Program-made: the position numbers and the translations under genes | Shown here: positions 33,641 to 43,183 of the stretch, piece after piece | Layout: the number at the start of each line of letters is the position of its first letter | How positions within the stretch are numbered: the first letter of the stretch is position 1 | The notes under the pieces: generated by a model | Told to the model about the DNA's origin: nothing | Databases searched by the model: none | What the model saw: the letters and a program-made list of their open reading frames with translations, nothing else | Assembly: GCF_049739465.1 (NCBI RefSeq) | Contig: NZ_JBMHHY010000021.1 | Coordinates: 1-64,000 of the forward strand | Reading direction: 5' to 3' | Source of the DNA: Embleya sp049739465 | Lineage (GTDB): Bacteria; Actinomycetota; Actinomycetes; Streptomycetales; Streptomycetaceae | DNA: 64,000 nucleotides

Positions 33641-35491
33641 TTGAGCACAGGAACCAAACAACGCACCACCCTGTCCCGACGCACCCTGATCGCCCTGATG
33701 AGTGCCCTGCTGCTCCCCCTGGCAGCGATGGTCGGCCTCGCGTCCCCCGCACAGGCCGCCGGCACCACCGCCACGTTCGTCAAGACCTCCGACTGGGGCT
33801 CCGGCTTCGGCGGCAGCTGGACCGTCAAGAACACCGGCACGGCCGCGATCACCTCGTGGACCCTGGAATGGGACTTCCCCGCCGGCACCGCCGTCGGCTC
33901 GTCCTGGGACGCCGTCGTCACCCGCACCGGCGACCACTACACCGCGAAGAACGTCGGCTGGAACGGCACCGTCGGCCCCGGCGCCACGGTCACCTTCGGC
34001 TTCAACGGCACCGGCCCCGGCAACCCGACCGGGTGCAAGATCAACGGCGGCTCCTGCGACGGCGGCCCCACCACCCCCGGCGACAACCCGCCCGGCGCCC
34101 CCGGCACACCCGTCGCGAGCAACGTCACCGACACCGGCGTCACGCTGACCTGGGCCGCGGCAACCGACGACCACGGCATCAAGAACTACGACGTACTGCG
34201 CGGCGGCAGCAGGATCGCCACCGTCACCACGCCCACCTACACGGACAGCGGCCTGGTCGCGGGCACCGACTACACGTACACCGTGGTCGCCCGGGACACC
34301 GCCGACCAGACCGGCCCGGCCAGTGCCGCGGTCACCGTGCACACCACCGGTGGCGGCGGAGGCAACCCCGGCGGCGGCAGCACCGTCAAGCTCGGCTACT
34401 TCACCGAGTGGGGCATCTACGGCCGCAACTACAACGTGAAGAACATCGTCACCTCCGGCTCGGCCGCCAAGATCACCCACATCAACTACGCCTTCGGCAA
34501 CGTCCAGGGCGGCAAGTGCACCATCGGCGACGCCTACGCCGACTACGACAAGGCGTTCACTGCCGACCAGAGCGTCAGCGGCGTGGCCGACAACTGGGAC
34601 CAGCCGCTGCGCGGCAACTTCAACCAACTGCGCCAGCTCAAGGCCAAGTACCCGAACATCAAGATCCTGTGGTCGTTCGGCGGCTGGACCTGGTCCGGCG
34701 GCTTCGGCCAGGCCGCGGCCAACCCCGCCGCGTTCGCCGAGTCCTGCTACAACCTGGTCGAAGACCCGCGCTGGGCCGACGTGTTCGACGGCATCGACCT
34801 GGACTGGGAATACCCCAACGCGTGCGGCCTCACCTGCGACACCAGCGGCGCGGCGTCGCTCAAGACGCTGCTCGCCGCCACCCGGGCCAAGTTCGGCGCG
34901 AACAACCTGGTCACCGCGGCGATCACGGCCGACGCCTCGGGCGCGGGCAAGATGGACGCGGCCGACTACGGCGGCGCCTCCGCCTACGTCGACTGGTACA
35001 ACGTGATGACATACGACTTCTTCGGCGCCTGGGACGCCAAGGGCCCCACCGCCCCACACTCGCCGCTGACCTCGTACCCCGGCATCCCCAAGGACGGCTT
35101 CAACTCCGCCGACGCGATCGCCAAGCTCAAGACCAAGGGCGTCCCGGCGAACAAGCTGCTCCTCGGCATCGGCTTCTACGGCCGAGGCTGGACCGGAGTC
35201 ACCCAGGACACCCCCGGCGGCACCGCCACCGGCGCCGCGCCGGGCACCTACGAGGCGGGCAACGAGGACTACAAGGTGCTCAAGGTCAGTTGCCCCAGCA
35301 CCGGCACCGTGGCGGGCACCGCCTACGCCAAGTGCGGCACCAACTGGTGGAGCTACGACACCCCCGCCACCGTCAACGCCAAGATGAGCTGGGCCAAGGC
35401 GCAGAACCTGCGCGGCGCGTTCTTCTGGGAGTTCAGCGGCGACACCGCCAACGGCGAACTCGCGGCCGCGGTACACAGCGGCCTGAGCTAG
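33641..35491 (+). CDS. secreted GH18 chitinase with CBM2 and fibronectin III domains
   Basis: The product is 616 residues from a TTG with GAGGAG five bases upstream; ATG 33614 or 33521 would lengthen the N-terminus. A signal peptide ends near SPAQAAG. A CBM2-type carbohydrate-binding domain follows (FVKTSDWGSGFGGSWTVKNT to CKINGGSC), then a fibronectin III domain (PGAPGTPVASNVTDTGVTLT onward) and a Gly-rich linker. The GH18 barrel carries SFGGWTWSGGF and the catalytic motif DGIDLDWEY with its proton-donor Glu. It hydrolyses chitin outside the cell. Promoter direct repeats point to regulation by chitin-derived sugars. Confidence 0.93.
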   Translation: MSTGTKQRTTLSRRTLIALMSALLLPLAAMVGLASPAQAAGTTATFVKTSDWGSGFGGSWTVKNTGTAAITSWTLEWDFPAGTAVGSSWDAVVTRTGDHYTAKNVGWNGTVGPGATVTFGFNGTGPGNPTGCKINGGSCDGGPTTPGDNPPGAPGTPVASNVTDTGVTLTWAAATDDHGIKNYDVLRGGSRIATVTTPTYTDSGLVAGTDYTYTVVARDTADQTGPASAAVTVHTTGGGGGNPGGGSTVKLGYFTEWGIYGRNYNVKNIVTSGSAAKITHINYAFGNVQGGKCTIGDAYADYDKAFTADQSVSGVADNWDQPLRGNFNQLRQLKAKYPNIKILWSFGGWTWSGGFGQAAANPAAFAESCYNLVEDPRWADVFDGIDLDWEYPNACGLTCDTSGAASLKTLLAATRAKFGANNLVTAAITADASGAGKMDAADYGGASAYVDWYNVMTYDFFGAWDAKGPTAPHSPLTSYPGIPKDGFNSADAIAKLKTKGVPANKLLLGIGFYGRGWTGVTQDTPGGTATGAAPGTYEAGNEDYKVLKVSCPSTGTVAGTAYAKCGTNWWSYDTPATVNAKMSWAKAQNLRGAFFWEFSGDTANGELAAAVHSGLS

Positions 35492-35545
35492 CCCCCCCGA
35501 ACGCGGCCACGAACGCGGCTGCCTTCACCGCCTCGTGACCGCACG

Positions 35546-35581
35546 GTCGTGGCCGGGCCCACCGGGGTGCCCGGCCACGAC
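35546..35581 (+). terminator. hairpin terminator of the chitinase gene
   Basis: A 13-bp perfect stem, GTCGTGGCCGGGC with GCCCGGCCACGAC, around ten bases. It lies 54 bases after the chitinase stop. Confidence 0.75.
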
Positions 35582-35633
35582 ACCCACAAGCGGGCCCGCC
35601 GTCCACCGGCGCGGACGACGGACCCGGCACAAA

Positions 35634-35670
35634 CCGAGCGGGCGCGGACCCACGGGTCCCGCCCGCTCGG
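35634..35670. terminator. second hairpin before the globin gene
   Basis: CCGAGCGGGC pairs with GCCCGCTCGG, with further pairing inside (GGACCC/GGGTCC). It may act as a backup terminator between chitinase and globin genes. Confidence 0.5.
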
Positions 35671-35690
35671 GCCATTCGACACCCGATGCC

Positions 35691-35696
35691 TAGTCT
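35691..35696 (+). promoter_or_regulatory. -10 box of a probable leaderless globin transcript
   Basis: TAGTCT ends seven bases before the GTG at 35704, matching the spacing seen before five other genes here. A clear -35 box is not visible. Confidence 0.4.
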
Positions 35697-35703
35697 GGTG
35701 GGC

Positions 35704-36246
35704 GTGAACGGCGACGAGCGGCAACGACCGATGAACCTCACGAGCCGAGCGCTACCGGACCCGGACCCGGACCCGCAGCCCATCGGCCTCGGCCCCGACC
35801 CGCGTTTCGACATCGCCACCCGGGCCGACCTCGAGGCGCTGCTCCGCCGGTTCTACGGCGCGGCCTTCGCCGACCCGGTGATCGGCGCCTTCTTCACCGA
35901 GATCGCCGGCACCGACCTGGAAGCACACCTGCCCCGAATCACCGACTTCTGGGAGCGCGCCCTGCTGCGCACCGCCGACTACCGGGGCGACGCCTTCGCC
36001 GTACACCACGACCTGCACCGCGCCGCGCCGCTGACCGCCCGACACTTCGGCCGCTGGGTCCAGCTGTGGCGGGCCGGCATCGACGGCGCCCACACCGGAC
36101 CACGCGCCGAACGCGCCAAGGCCCAGGGCGAACGCATCGCCCGAGCCATGCTCCGCCGCCTATCCGGCCCCGAGGCCCACACCGAACCGGGCACAGGCGG
36201 CTTCATCCCCTTGACCACCCTGACCCTGCGCCACCACCCGACCTGA
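35704..36246 (+). CDS. group III truncated hemoglobin
   Basis: The product is about 180 residues. RADLEALLRRFYGAAFADPV, LEAHLPRITDFWERALLRT and HHDLHRAAPLTARHFGRWVQ are characteristic of the short group III (trHbC/CtrHb) globins, with the heme-binding histidine in the HHDLHRAAPL stretch. Starts at ATG 35686, GTG 35704 and ATG 35731 are possible; GTG 35704 is chosen because it follows a -10-like TAGTCT by seven bases, as in leaderless genes. The C-terminal 25 residues are a non-conserved tail. It probably binds O2 or NO in the cytoplasm. Confidence 0.88.
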   Translation: MNGDERQRPMNLTSRALPDPDPDPQPIGLGPDPRFDIATRADLEALLRRFYGAAFADPVIGAFFTEIAGTDLEAHLPRITDFWERALLRTADYRGDAFAVHHDLHRAAPLTARHFGRWVQLWRAGIDGAHTGPRAERAKAQGERIARAMLRRLSGPEAHTEPGTGGFIPLTTLTLRHHPT

Positions 36247-36261
36247 GCCCCCGAACCCACC

Positions 36262-36587
36262 CAGACCCGTCCGGCGCCCGAGGCCACCCAGGCCGACCAT
36301 CGCCAAACGGCAGTCAACACGCCCGGGGCAACCGAAATCACCCAGTGCGGCGATCGAAAACACCCAAGCCGGCCACCGGCAAACCGCAGCGAGCATGGTC
36401 GGGCCAGCCGAAATCAGCCCGTCCGGCGCTTGAGGACACCCCAGCCAGTCACCGCCAAACTGCAGCCACCACGCCGAGGCAACCAAACTCAGCCCGTCCG
36501 GCGCTTGAGGACGCCCAAGGCCGCCACCACCAATCCGCAGCGACCAGATCCACCATCCCCAAATCAGCCCGTCCGGCGCTTGAGGAC
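36262..36587 (+). repeat. cluster of interspersed GTCCGGCGCTTGAGGAC elements
   Basis: Three near-identical 24-bp elements, tcagcccgtccggcgcttgaggac, lie at 36414, 36489 and 36564, exactly 75 bp apart. A diverged copy is at 36262. Between them further shared words (ccgccaccaccaa, caaactgcag) repeat loosely, so the whole unit is about 75 bp. The stretch 36247-36695 holds no gene. The same element occurs at 25202 and in 62884-63120. Confidence 0.85.
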
Positions 36588-36695
36588 AACCGGGCCGGAG
36601 GCCGCCCGCCACAACCACCCGGCGACCACCCGTCCGCAGCCCGGTCCCTAGGCCCCAGCCCCGCCTCAGGGCCATGCGGCCCGAGCACCGTCCCG

Positions 36696-37547
36696 TTACC
36701 CCTCGCCCTGATCGCCCTTCCGCTTCAGATACCGCTCGAACTCCGCCGCGATCGCGTCGCCCGACGCCTCCGGGAGGTCCTCGGTGTCGCGTGCGGCCTC
36801 CAGCGAGCGGACGTACTCGGCGACCTCGGTGTCCTCGGCCGCCAACTGGTCCACGCCCACCTGCCAGGCCCGGGCGTCCTCGGCCAGCTCGCCCATCGGC
36901 ACGCTCACGTCCAGGAAGTCCTCCAACTTGCGCAGCAGCGCCAGCGTGGCCTTGGGGGAGGGCGGCTGCGCGACGTAGTGCGGCACCGAGGCCCAGAACG
37001 TCAGCGCCGGCATCCCCGCGTGCGCGCACGCCTCCTGGAACACGCCCACGATGCCCGTCGGCCCCTCGTACCGGGACTGTTCCAGGCCCACGTTCTGCGC
37101 CACCACCGGGTCCGACGTGGTCCCGTTCACCGGCACCGGCCGCGAGTGCGGTGCATCGCCCAGCATCGCGCCAAGGACCACCACCGTCTCCACGCCCAAC
37201 TCGTGCGCGAAGCCCAACAGTTCGTTGCAGAACGAGCGCCAGCGCAGGTTCGGCTCTATGCCGTGCACCAGCACCAGATCGCGGCGCGGCTCGGTGAGTC
37301 GGACCACGGAGAGCCGGGTGGTGGGCCAGGTGATCCGCCGGGTGTCCCCGTCCAGCCATATCGTCGGCCGGTTCACCTGGAAGTCGTAGTAGTCCTCGGC
37401 GTCGAGCGCCGCGAACACCTCGCCCTTCCAGACCCGGTCGAGGTGCTCGATCGCGGCGGAAGCGGCATCGCCCGCGTCGTTCCACCCCTCGAATGCGGCC
37501 ACCATGACCGGGTCGATCAGCTCGGGCAGGTCGTCGAGCTCGATCAC
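36696..37547 (-). CDS. PAC2-family protein (proteasome assembly chaperone-like)
   Basis: The product is 283 residues from a GTG. It has the PAC2 domain (FEGWNDAGDAASAAIEHL, TIWLDGDTRRITWPTTRLSV, VVLGAMLGDAPHSRPVPVNG, TGIVGVFQEACAHAGMPALT), with a Glu/Lys-rich tail. Members are related to eukaryotic proteasome-assembly chaperones and to mycobacterial Rv2125, but the bacterial role is unproven. It is divergent from metH and 13 kb from the proteasome genes. Confidence 0.9.
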   Translation of the reverse strand: MIELDDLPELIDPVMVAAFEGWNDAGDAASAAIEHLDRVWKGEVFAALDAEDYYDFQVNRPTIWLDGDTRRITWPTTRLSVVRLTEPRRDLVLVHGIEPNLRWRSFCNELLGFAHELGVETVVVLGAMLGDAPHSRPVPVNGTTSDPVVAQNVGLEQSRYEGPTGIVGVFQEACAHAGMPALTFWASVPHYVAQPPSPKATLALLRKLEDFLDVSVPMGELAEDARAWQVGVDQLAAEDTEVAEYVRSLEAARDTEDLPEASGDAIAAEFERYLKRKGDQGEG

Positions 37548-37894
37548 CCAGTGCCTCCTTCCGGCCGGGGCCGGGATCCGTGCGCCGCGGGCACCCGTCC
37601 CCGGGGCCGCGAGAGCTGTACGGTCCCCACATTACGGGTTGAGGCACGCTCGGCCAGACCCGCCGGCGTCGACTTCGCCCACAGTGAAATCCGGGCCGCA
37701 CCCGGGAGCGGGACGGCAAACGCGCGCCATACGGCCCGGTGAACGCCGGTGAGCACCAGGTAACCAGTGGGCCACGTCACCCGCGAGTCCCCCAGGTCGG
37801 CGTCCTTCGCGCATTAAGCTGGCGCTCTGGCCCGAGCCGTCGAGGCGGCCCCGGGCAAGCCGACAGCCGTCGCACCCATCGGAGACGCATTCTC
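37548..37894 (+). promoter_or_regulatory. metH upstream region
   Basis: These 347 bases between divergent PAC2 and metH genes hold no ORF with support. Repeated ccggtga words (37736, 37746) and a GC-rich patch (gggccacgtcacccgcgag) suggest RNA structure near 37740-37800. I looked for B12-box and SAM/SAH riboswitch cores and did not find a convincing one. GGAGAC precedes the metH start by 13 bases. Confidence 0.3.
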
Positions 37895-40800
37895 ATGACA
37901 GCCACCCCGCAGCAACTTCGCGAAGCACTCGCCACCCGCGTCGTCGTCGCCGATGGAGCGATGGGAACCATGCTCCAGGCTCAGGACCCCAGCCTGGACG
38001 ACTTCCAAGGCCACGAAGGTTGCAACGAGGTCCTCAACGTCACGCGTCCCGACATCGTGCGCAACGTGCACAAGGAATACTTCGACGTCGGCGTGGACTG
38101 CGTCGAGACCAACACCTTCGGCGCCAACCTCGGCAACCTGGGCGAGTACGACATCCAGGACCGGATCTACGAACTCGCCGAAGCCGGCGCCCGGATCGCC
38201 CGCGAAGTGGCCGACGGCTACTCCACCCCCGACCGCCCGCGCTGGGTGCTCGGCTCGATCGGCCCCGGCACCAAACTGCCCAGCCTGGGCCACGTGCCCT
38301 TCGCCGTGCTGCGCGACGCGTTCGAGGTCAACGCGGCCGGCCTGATCGACGGCGGCGCGCACGCCCTGCTCATCGAGACCAGCCAGGACCTGCTCCAGAC
38401 CAAAGCCTCGATCATCGGCTCGCAGCGCGCGCTCGCGAAGGCCGGCGTCGACCTGCCGATCTTCGCCCAGGTCACCGTCGAGACCACCGGCGCGATGTTG
38501 ATGGGCTCCGAGATCGGCGCCGCGCTGACCGCGCTCGAGCCGCTGGGCATCGACTTCATCGGGCTCAACTGCGCCACCGGCCCGGTCGAGATGAGCGAAC
38601 ACCTGCGCCACCTGGCCAAGCACGCCGGCATCGGGGTCACCGCGATGCCCAACGCCGGCCTGCCGATCCTGACCAAGGACGGCGCACACTACCCGCTGTC
38701 CGCCGAGGAACTGGCCGACGCACACGACACGTTCACCCGCGAATACGGCCTGGCCCTGGTCGGCGGCTGCTGCGGCACCACCCCCGCGCACCTCAAGGCC
38801 GTGGTCGAGCGCGTACACGGGCGCGAGCTGACTCCCCGCCACCCCCGACACGAGCCCGCCGCCGCGTCGCTGTACCAGTCGGTGCCCTTCCGCCAGGACC
38901 TGTCCTACCTGTCCATCGGCGAGCGCACCAACGCCAACGGCTCCAAGGCGTTTCGCGAGGCGATGCTCGAAGGCCGCTACGACGACTGCCTCGACATCGC
39001 CCGCGACCAGACCCGCGACGGCGCGCACATGCTCGACCTGAACATCGACTACGTCGGCCGGGACGGCGTCGCGGACATGAAGGCGCTGGCCGGCCGGTTG
39101 GCCACCGCGTCCACCTTGCCGATCATGCTCGACTCCACCGAGCCCGAGGTACTCGAAGCCGGCCTCGAACTGCTCGGCGGGCGGGCCGTGGTCAACTCGG
39201 TCAACTACGAGGACGGCGACGGCCCCACCTCGCGCTTTCGCCGGATCATGCCGCTGGTGAAGGAACACGGCGCGGCCGTGGTCGCACTGACCATCGACGA
39301 GGACGGCCAGGCCCGCACCGCCGAATGGAAGGTCCGGGTGGCCGAGCGGCTGATCGGCGCGCTCACCGGCGAGTGGGGGATCAAGGTCTCCGACATCATC
39401 ATCGACGCGCTCACCTTCCCGATCGGCACCGGCCAGGAGGAGACCCGCCGGGACGGCATCGAGACCATCGACGCGATTCGCGAGATCAAGCGCCGCCACC
39501 CCGATGTACAAACCACCCTGGGCCTGTCCAACGTCTCCTTCGGCCTCAATCCGGCCGCGCGCATCGTGCTCAACTCGGTCTTCCTCAACGAGTGCATCGA
39601 AGCCGGCCTGGACTCGGCGATCGTGCACGCCAGCAAGATCCTGCCGATGGCGCGCATCCCCGAGGAGCAGCGCGAGGTCGCCCTGGACATGGTCTACGAC
39701 CGCCGCCGCGAGGGCTACGACCCGCTCCAGCGCTTCCTGGAACTGTTCGAGGGCGTCGACGCCAAGTCCGTACGCGCCACCCGCGCCCAGGAGTTGGCCG
39801 CACTGCCGCTCAACGAACGGCTCGAGCGACGGATCATCGACGGCGAGCGGGCCGGCCTGGAGGACGACCTCGACCAGGCGCTGCGCGAGCGCAGCGCGCT
39901 GGTGATCATCAACGACACCCTGCTCGCGGGCATGAAGGTGGTCGGCGAACTGTTCGGCTCCGGCCAGATGCAACTGCCCTTCGTGCTCCAGTCCGCCGAG
40001 GTGATGAAGTCCGCCGTCGCGCACCTGGAACCGCACATCGAAAAGGTCGAGGGCGAGGACGGCAAGGGCACCATCGTGCTCGCCACCGTCAAGGGCGACG
40101 TGCACGACATCGGGAAGAACCTGGTCGACATCATCCTGTCCAACAACGGCTACAACGTGGTCAACATCGGCATCAAGCAGCCGGTCTCGGCCATCCTGGA
40201 CGCCGCCGAGGAACACCGCGCCGACGTGATCGGGATGTCCGGCCTGCTGGTCAAGTCCACGGTGATCATGAAGGAAAACCTCCAGGAGCTGAACACCCGA
40301 GGACTGGCCGCCGGCTACCCGGTCATCCTCGGCGGCGCCGCGCTCACCCGCGCCTACGTCGAGGAGGACCTCTACGACATCTACGCCGGCGAGGTCCGCT
40401 ACGCCCGCGACGCGTTCGAGGGCCTGCGCCTGATGGACGCCCTGATGGGGGTCAAGCGCGGCGTGCCCGGCGTGGAACTGCCCGCGCTGCGCCGGCGCAA
40501 GGTGGCCGCCGCCAAGGTGATCGAGACCGCACCCGAGGAGATGCCCGCCCGCTCCGACGTGGCGATCGACAACCCGGTGCCCACCCCGCCGTTTTGGGGC
40601 GACCGCGTGGTCAAGGGCATCCAGCTCAACGACTACGCGTCCTGGCTGGACGAGCGCGCCACCTTCATGGGCCAGTGGGGCCTCAAGCCCACCCGGGGCG
40701 GCGACGGACCCTCCTACGAGGAACTGGTCGAGACCGAGGGCCGGCCCCGGCTGCGCTACTGGCTGGACCGGATCGTCACCGACAACCTGCTCGACGCCGG

Positions 40801-41371
40801 CGTGGTCTACGGCTACTTCCCGTGCGTGTCCAAGGGCGACGACCTGATCGTGCTCGACGACGCGGGCAACGAACGCACCCGGTTCACCTTCCCGCGCCAG
40901 CGCCGCGACCGGCACCTGTGCCTGGCCGACTTCTTCCGCCCGGAGGAATCCGGCGAGATCGACGTGGTCGGCTTCCAGATCGCCACCATGGGCCCGCGCC
41001 TGTCGGATGCCACCGCCAAGCTGTTCGCCGACAACGCCTACCGCGACTACCTCGAACTGCACGGCCTGTCCGTACAACTCGCCGAGGCGCTCGCCGAATA
41101 CTGGCACGCCCGGGTGCGCGCCGAACTCGGCTTCGCCGGCGAGGACCCCAACGACCTGGACGGCATGCTCAAGCTGCACTACCGCGGCGCGCGCTTCTCG
41201 CTCGGCTACGGCGCCTGCCCCGACCTGGAGGACCGGGCCAAGATCACCGAGTTGCTCAGGCCCGAGCGGATCGGCGTCGAGCTCTCCGAGGAGTTCCAAC
41301 TGCACCCGGAACAATCCACCGACGCGATCGTGCTGCACCACCCCGAGGCGAACTACTTCAACGCCCGCTGA
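37895..41371 (+). CDS. metH: cobalamin-dependent methionine synthase
   Basis: The product is 1158 residues and full length. Domains in order are: homocysteine-binding (VVADGAMGTMLQ, GLNCATGP and GGCCGTTP carrying the three zinc cysteines), methyltetrahydrofolate-binding (SIGERTNANGSKAF, LNIDYVGRDG), cobalamin cap and Rossmann domain (DVHDIGKN with the cobalt-ligand His near 737, then VIGMSGLLVKST), and the C-terminal SAM-dependent reactivation domain (LCLADFFRPEESGEID, RPEERIG-like RPERIGVEL). It methylates homocysteine to methionine with methylcobalamin. It stands as the first gene of a run of three same-strand genes. Confidence 0.97.
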   Translation: MTATPQQLREALATRVVVADGAMGTMLQAQDPSLDDFQGHEGCNEVLNVTRPDIVRNVHKEYFDVGVDCVETNTFGANLGNLGEYDIQDRIYELAEAGARIAREVADGYSTPDRPRWVLGSIGPGTKLPSLGHVPFAVLRDAFEVNAAGLIDGGAHALLIETSQDLLQTKASIIGSQRALAKAGVDLPIFAQVTVETTGAMLMGSEIGAALTALEPLGIDFIGLNCATGPVEMSEHLRHLAKHAGIGVTAMPNAGLPILTKDGAHYPLSAEELADAHDTFTREYGLALVGGCCGTTPAHLKAVVERVHGRELTPRHPRHEPAAASLYQSVPFRQDLSYLSIGERTNANGSKAFREAMLEGRYDDCLDIARDQTRDGAHMLDLNIDYVGRDGVADMKALAGRLATASTLPIMLDSTEPEVLEAGLELLGGRAVVNSVNYEDGDGPTSRFRRIMPLVKEHGAAVVALTIDEDGQARTAEWKVRVAERLIGALTGEWGIKVSDIIIDALTFPIGTGQEETRRDGIETIDAIREIKRRHPDVQTTLGLSNVSFGLNPAARIVLNSVFLNECIEAGLDSAIVHASKILPMARIPEEQREVALDMVYDRRREGYDPLQRFLELFEGVDAKSVRATRAQELAALPLNERLERRIIDGERAGLEDDLDQALRERSALVIINDTLLAGMKVVGELFGSGQMQLPFVLQSAEVMKSAVAHLEPHIEKVEGEDGKGTIVLATVKGDVHDIGKNLVDIILSNNGYNVVNIGIKQPVSAILDAAEEHRADVIGMSGLLVKSTVIMKENLQELNTRGLAAGYPVILGGAALTRAYVEEDLYDIYAGEVRYARDAFEGLRLMDALMGVKRGVPGVELPALRRRKVAAAKVIETAPEEMPARSDVAIDNPVPTPPFWGDRVVKGIQLNDYASWLDERATFMGQWGLKPTRGGDGPSYEELVETEGRPRLRYWLDRIVTDNLLDAGVVYGYFPCVSKGDDLIVLDDAGNERTRFTFPRQRRDRHLCLADFFRPEESGEIDVVGFQIATMGPRLSDATAKLFADNAYRDYLELHGLSVQLAEALAEYWHARVRAELGFAGEDPNDLDGMLKLHYRGARFSLGYGACPDLEDRAKITELLRPERIGVELSEEFQLHPEQSTDAIVLHHPEANYFNAR

Positions 41372-41424
41372 GGGCCCCGGCCCGGGGACCTGTTCCGGAC
41401 CCACCCGCACCAAGAACGAGGCAC

Positions 41425-42273
41425 ATGCTCGGCGACGTCGTGGAAACCCTCGCCTGCCCGCACTGCGGCGCGGACCTGGCGGGGGACGCCGCCGGGCTGC
41501 GCTGCACCGCCGGACACAGCTTCGACGTGGCCCGCCAGGGCTACGTCAACCTGCTCACCGGAACCGGCTCGACCGGCACCGCGGACACCGCCGCCATGGT
41601 CGCGGCCCGTGTCGACTTCCTCGGCGCGGGCCACTACGACCGGCTCGGCGACACGCTGGCCGCCGCGTGTGCGGGCGAGGTGCCCGGGGTGCTGGTCGAC
41701 GTCGGCGCGGGCACCGGACACCACCTCGCGCGCGTCCTGGACGCCCTCGCGGAGCGCCGCGGGCTGGCCCTGGACATCTCCAAGTACGCGCTGCGCCGGG
41801 CCGCCCGCGCACACCCCAGGATGGGCGCCGCCGTCTGCGACGCCTGGCGACCACTGCCGGTGCGCGGCGGCGCCGCCGCCCGGGTGCTCAACGTGTTCGC
41901 CCCGCGCAACCCGCCCGAACTGCACCGGATCCTGGCCGCCGACGGCACCCTGATCGTCGCCGCCCCCACCCCCCGACACCTGGGCGAACTGGTGCCCGCG
42001 CTCGACCTGCTCCAGGTCGACCCGGACAAACAGGAACGGATCGACGCCAAGCTCGCCCCCTGGTTCACCGTCCGCGCGCGCGAGACGGTCACCTGGACGA
42101 TGGCCCTGGACCACGCCGCCGTCGCCGGCGTGGTGGCGATGGGGCCCAGCGCCTGGCACACCGACCCCGACCTGCTGCGCGCGCGGATCGCGGCACTGGC
42201 CGACCCGCTCGCCGTCACGGCTTCGATCAGCGTTTCCGTGTACGACCCCGTCCGGCGGTTGCCCAATTGCTGA
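41425..42273 (+). CDS. RlmA/TlrB-like 23S rRNA guanine methyltransferase
   Basis: The product is 282 residues. The N-terminal zinc finger uses C11, C14, C27 and H31 (CPHCGADLAG, CTAGHSFD), followed by ARQGYVNLLTG, which is typical of RlmA-type enzymes. SAM binding is at VDVGAGTGHHLARVL. RlmA(II)/TlrB enzymes methylate G748 of 23S rRNA and can give tylosin resistance; RlmA(I) acts on G745. Gram-positive members usually act at 748, so that is more likely, but the site is not decidable by eye. It follows metH by 53 bases. Confidence 0.85.
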   Translation: MLGDVVETLACPHCGADLAGDAAGLRCTAGHSFDVARQGYVNLLTGTGSTGTADTAAMVAARVDFLGAGHYDRLGDTLAAACAGEVPGVLVDVGAGTGHHLARVLDALAERRGLALDISKYALRRAARAHPRMGAAVCDAWRPLPVRGGAAARVLNVFAPRNPPELHRILAADGTLIVAAPTPRHLGELVPALDLLQVDPDKQERIDAKLAPWFTVRARETVTWTMALDHAAVAGVVAMGPSAWHTDPDLLRARIAALADPLAVTASISVSVYDPVRRLPNC

Positions 42274-42402
42274 CGGCGCCGCACAATCGAGGACCCGCCG
42301 GACCCAACCGGCGGACGCACCCCCCTGGAGAACCCGCGTGAGGAGATTCACCCACCCCATCCACACCACGATTTCCCCTGCCGGGAGAGAGGCGGCCACG
42401 CG

Positions 42403-43107
42403 ATGACGGCAGCGCTGACGACCACCACCGGAGCCCGCCCGGGCCACGGCCTGCGAGCAGTCCTGTTCGACATGGACGGCACCCTGGTCGACACCGAACG
42501 CAACTGGTTCGCCACCGAGACCGCGGTGATGGCCGACCTCGGTTTCACCCTCACCGCGCAGCACGCCGAACACCTGCTCGGCAGCCCGATGGACCGCGCC
42601 GTCGCCTACCTGCTCGCGGTCTCCGGCCTGGACGTGCCGCCCGCCGAGCTGGAACGCCGAATCAACGCCGGCATGGTCGCCCAACTGCGCGACGGCGTGG
42701 ACCTGCGCCCCGGCGCCAAGCGCCTGCTCGCCGAGGTCGACGAAGCCGGCGTGCCGTGCGCCCTGGTCACCGCCTCGCAGCGGGTGATCGTGGACGCCGT
42801 GCTGCCCTCGATCGGCGCCCACCACTTCCGCTTCACCCTGGCCGGCGACGAGATCGCCCGCACCAAGCCGCACCCCGACCCGTACCTGACCGCGGCCCGC
42901 CGGCTCGACGCCGAGCCGTGGGCCTGCGTGGTCGTCGAGGACTCGCCCACCGGCATCGCCTCCGCCGAGGCGGCCGGCTGCGTGGTGCTCGCGGTGCCCA
43001 GCATGACGCCGATCCCGCCCGCCCCGACGCGCACCGTGGTGGACTCCCTAGACGACGTCGACCTGACCTTCCTGCGCGACCTGGTCCGGGCCCGCGTCGC
43101 CCGCTGA
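42403..43107 (+). CDS. HAD-superfamily phosphatase (beta-phosphoglucomutase-like)
   Basis: The product is 234 residues. Motif I is FDMDGTLVDTE with its nucleophilic Asp, motif II is VTASQ, motif III/IV is KPHPDPYL and VVEDSPTGIASAEAAG. A helical cap follows motif I, placing it in the PGMB/GS1-like subfamily. It dephosphorylates a small phosphorylated metabolite; which one is unknown. It is the last gene before a strong terminator. Confidence 0.92.
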   Translation: MTAALTTTTGARPGHGLRAVLFDMDGTLVDTERNWFATETAVMADLGFTLTAQHAEHLLGSPMDRAVAYLLAVSGLDVPPAELERRINAGMVAQLRDGVDLRPGAKRLLAEVDEAGVPCALVTASQRVIVDAVLPSIGAHHFRFTLAGDEIARTKPHPDPYLTAARRLDAEPWACVVVEDSPTGIASAEAAGCVVLAVPSMTPIPPAPTRTVVDSLDDVDLTFLRDLVRARVAR

Positions 43108-43145
43108 CCCGCCCCCCGCGCGCGGCACCCACCGGGCGCATACGG

Positions 43146-43183
43146 GTGGGAGCGGACGGGCCCGAAGGCCCGCCCGCTCCCAC
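43146..43183 (+). terminator. intrinsic terminator after the HAD gene
   Basis: GTGGGAGCGG-A-CGGGC pairs with GCCCG-C-CCGCTCCCAC around CCGAAG, a 15-bp stem with one mismatch. It ends the metH-methyltransferase-HAD run. Confidence 0.8.

Noticed and set aside
37548..37894. cobalamin or SAM/SAH riboswitch before metH
   Set aside because: I could not find the B12-box or the conserved cores of the SAM or SAH classes; only loose repeats and GC-rich pairing.
37814..41413. 1199-codon minus-strand ORF
   Set aside because: It is an antisense shadow of metH produced by high third-position G+C; no protein-like motifs.
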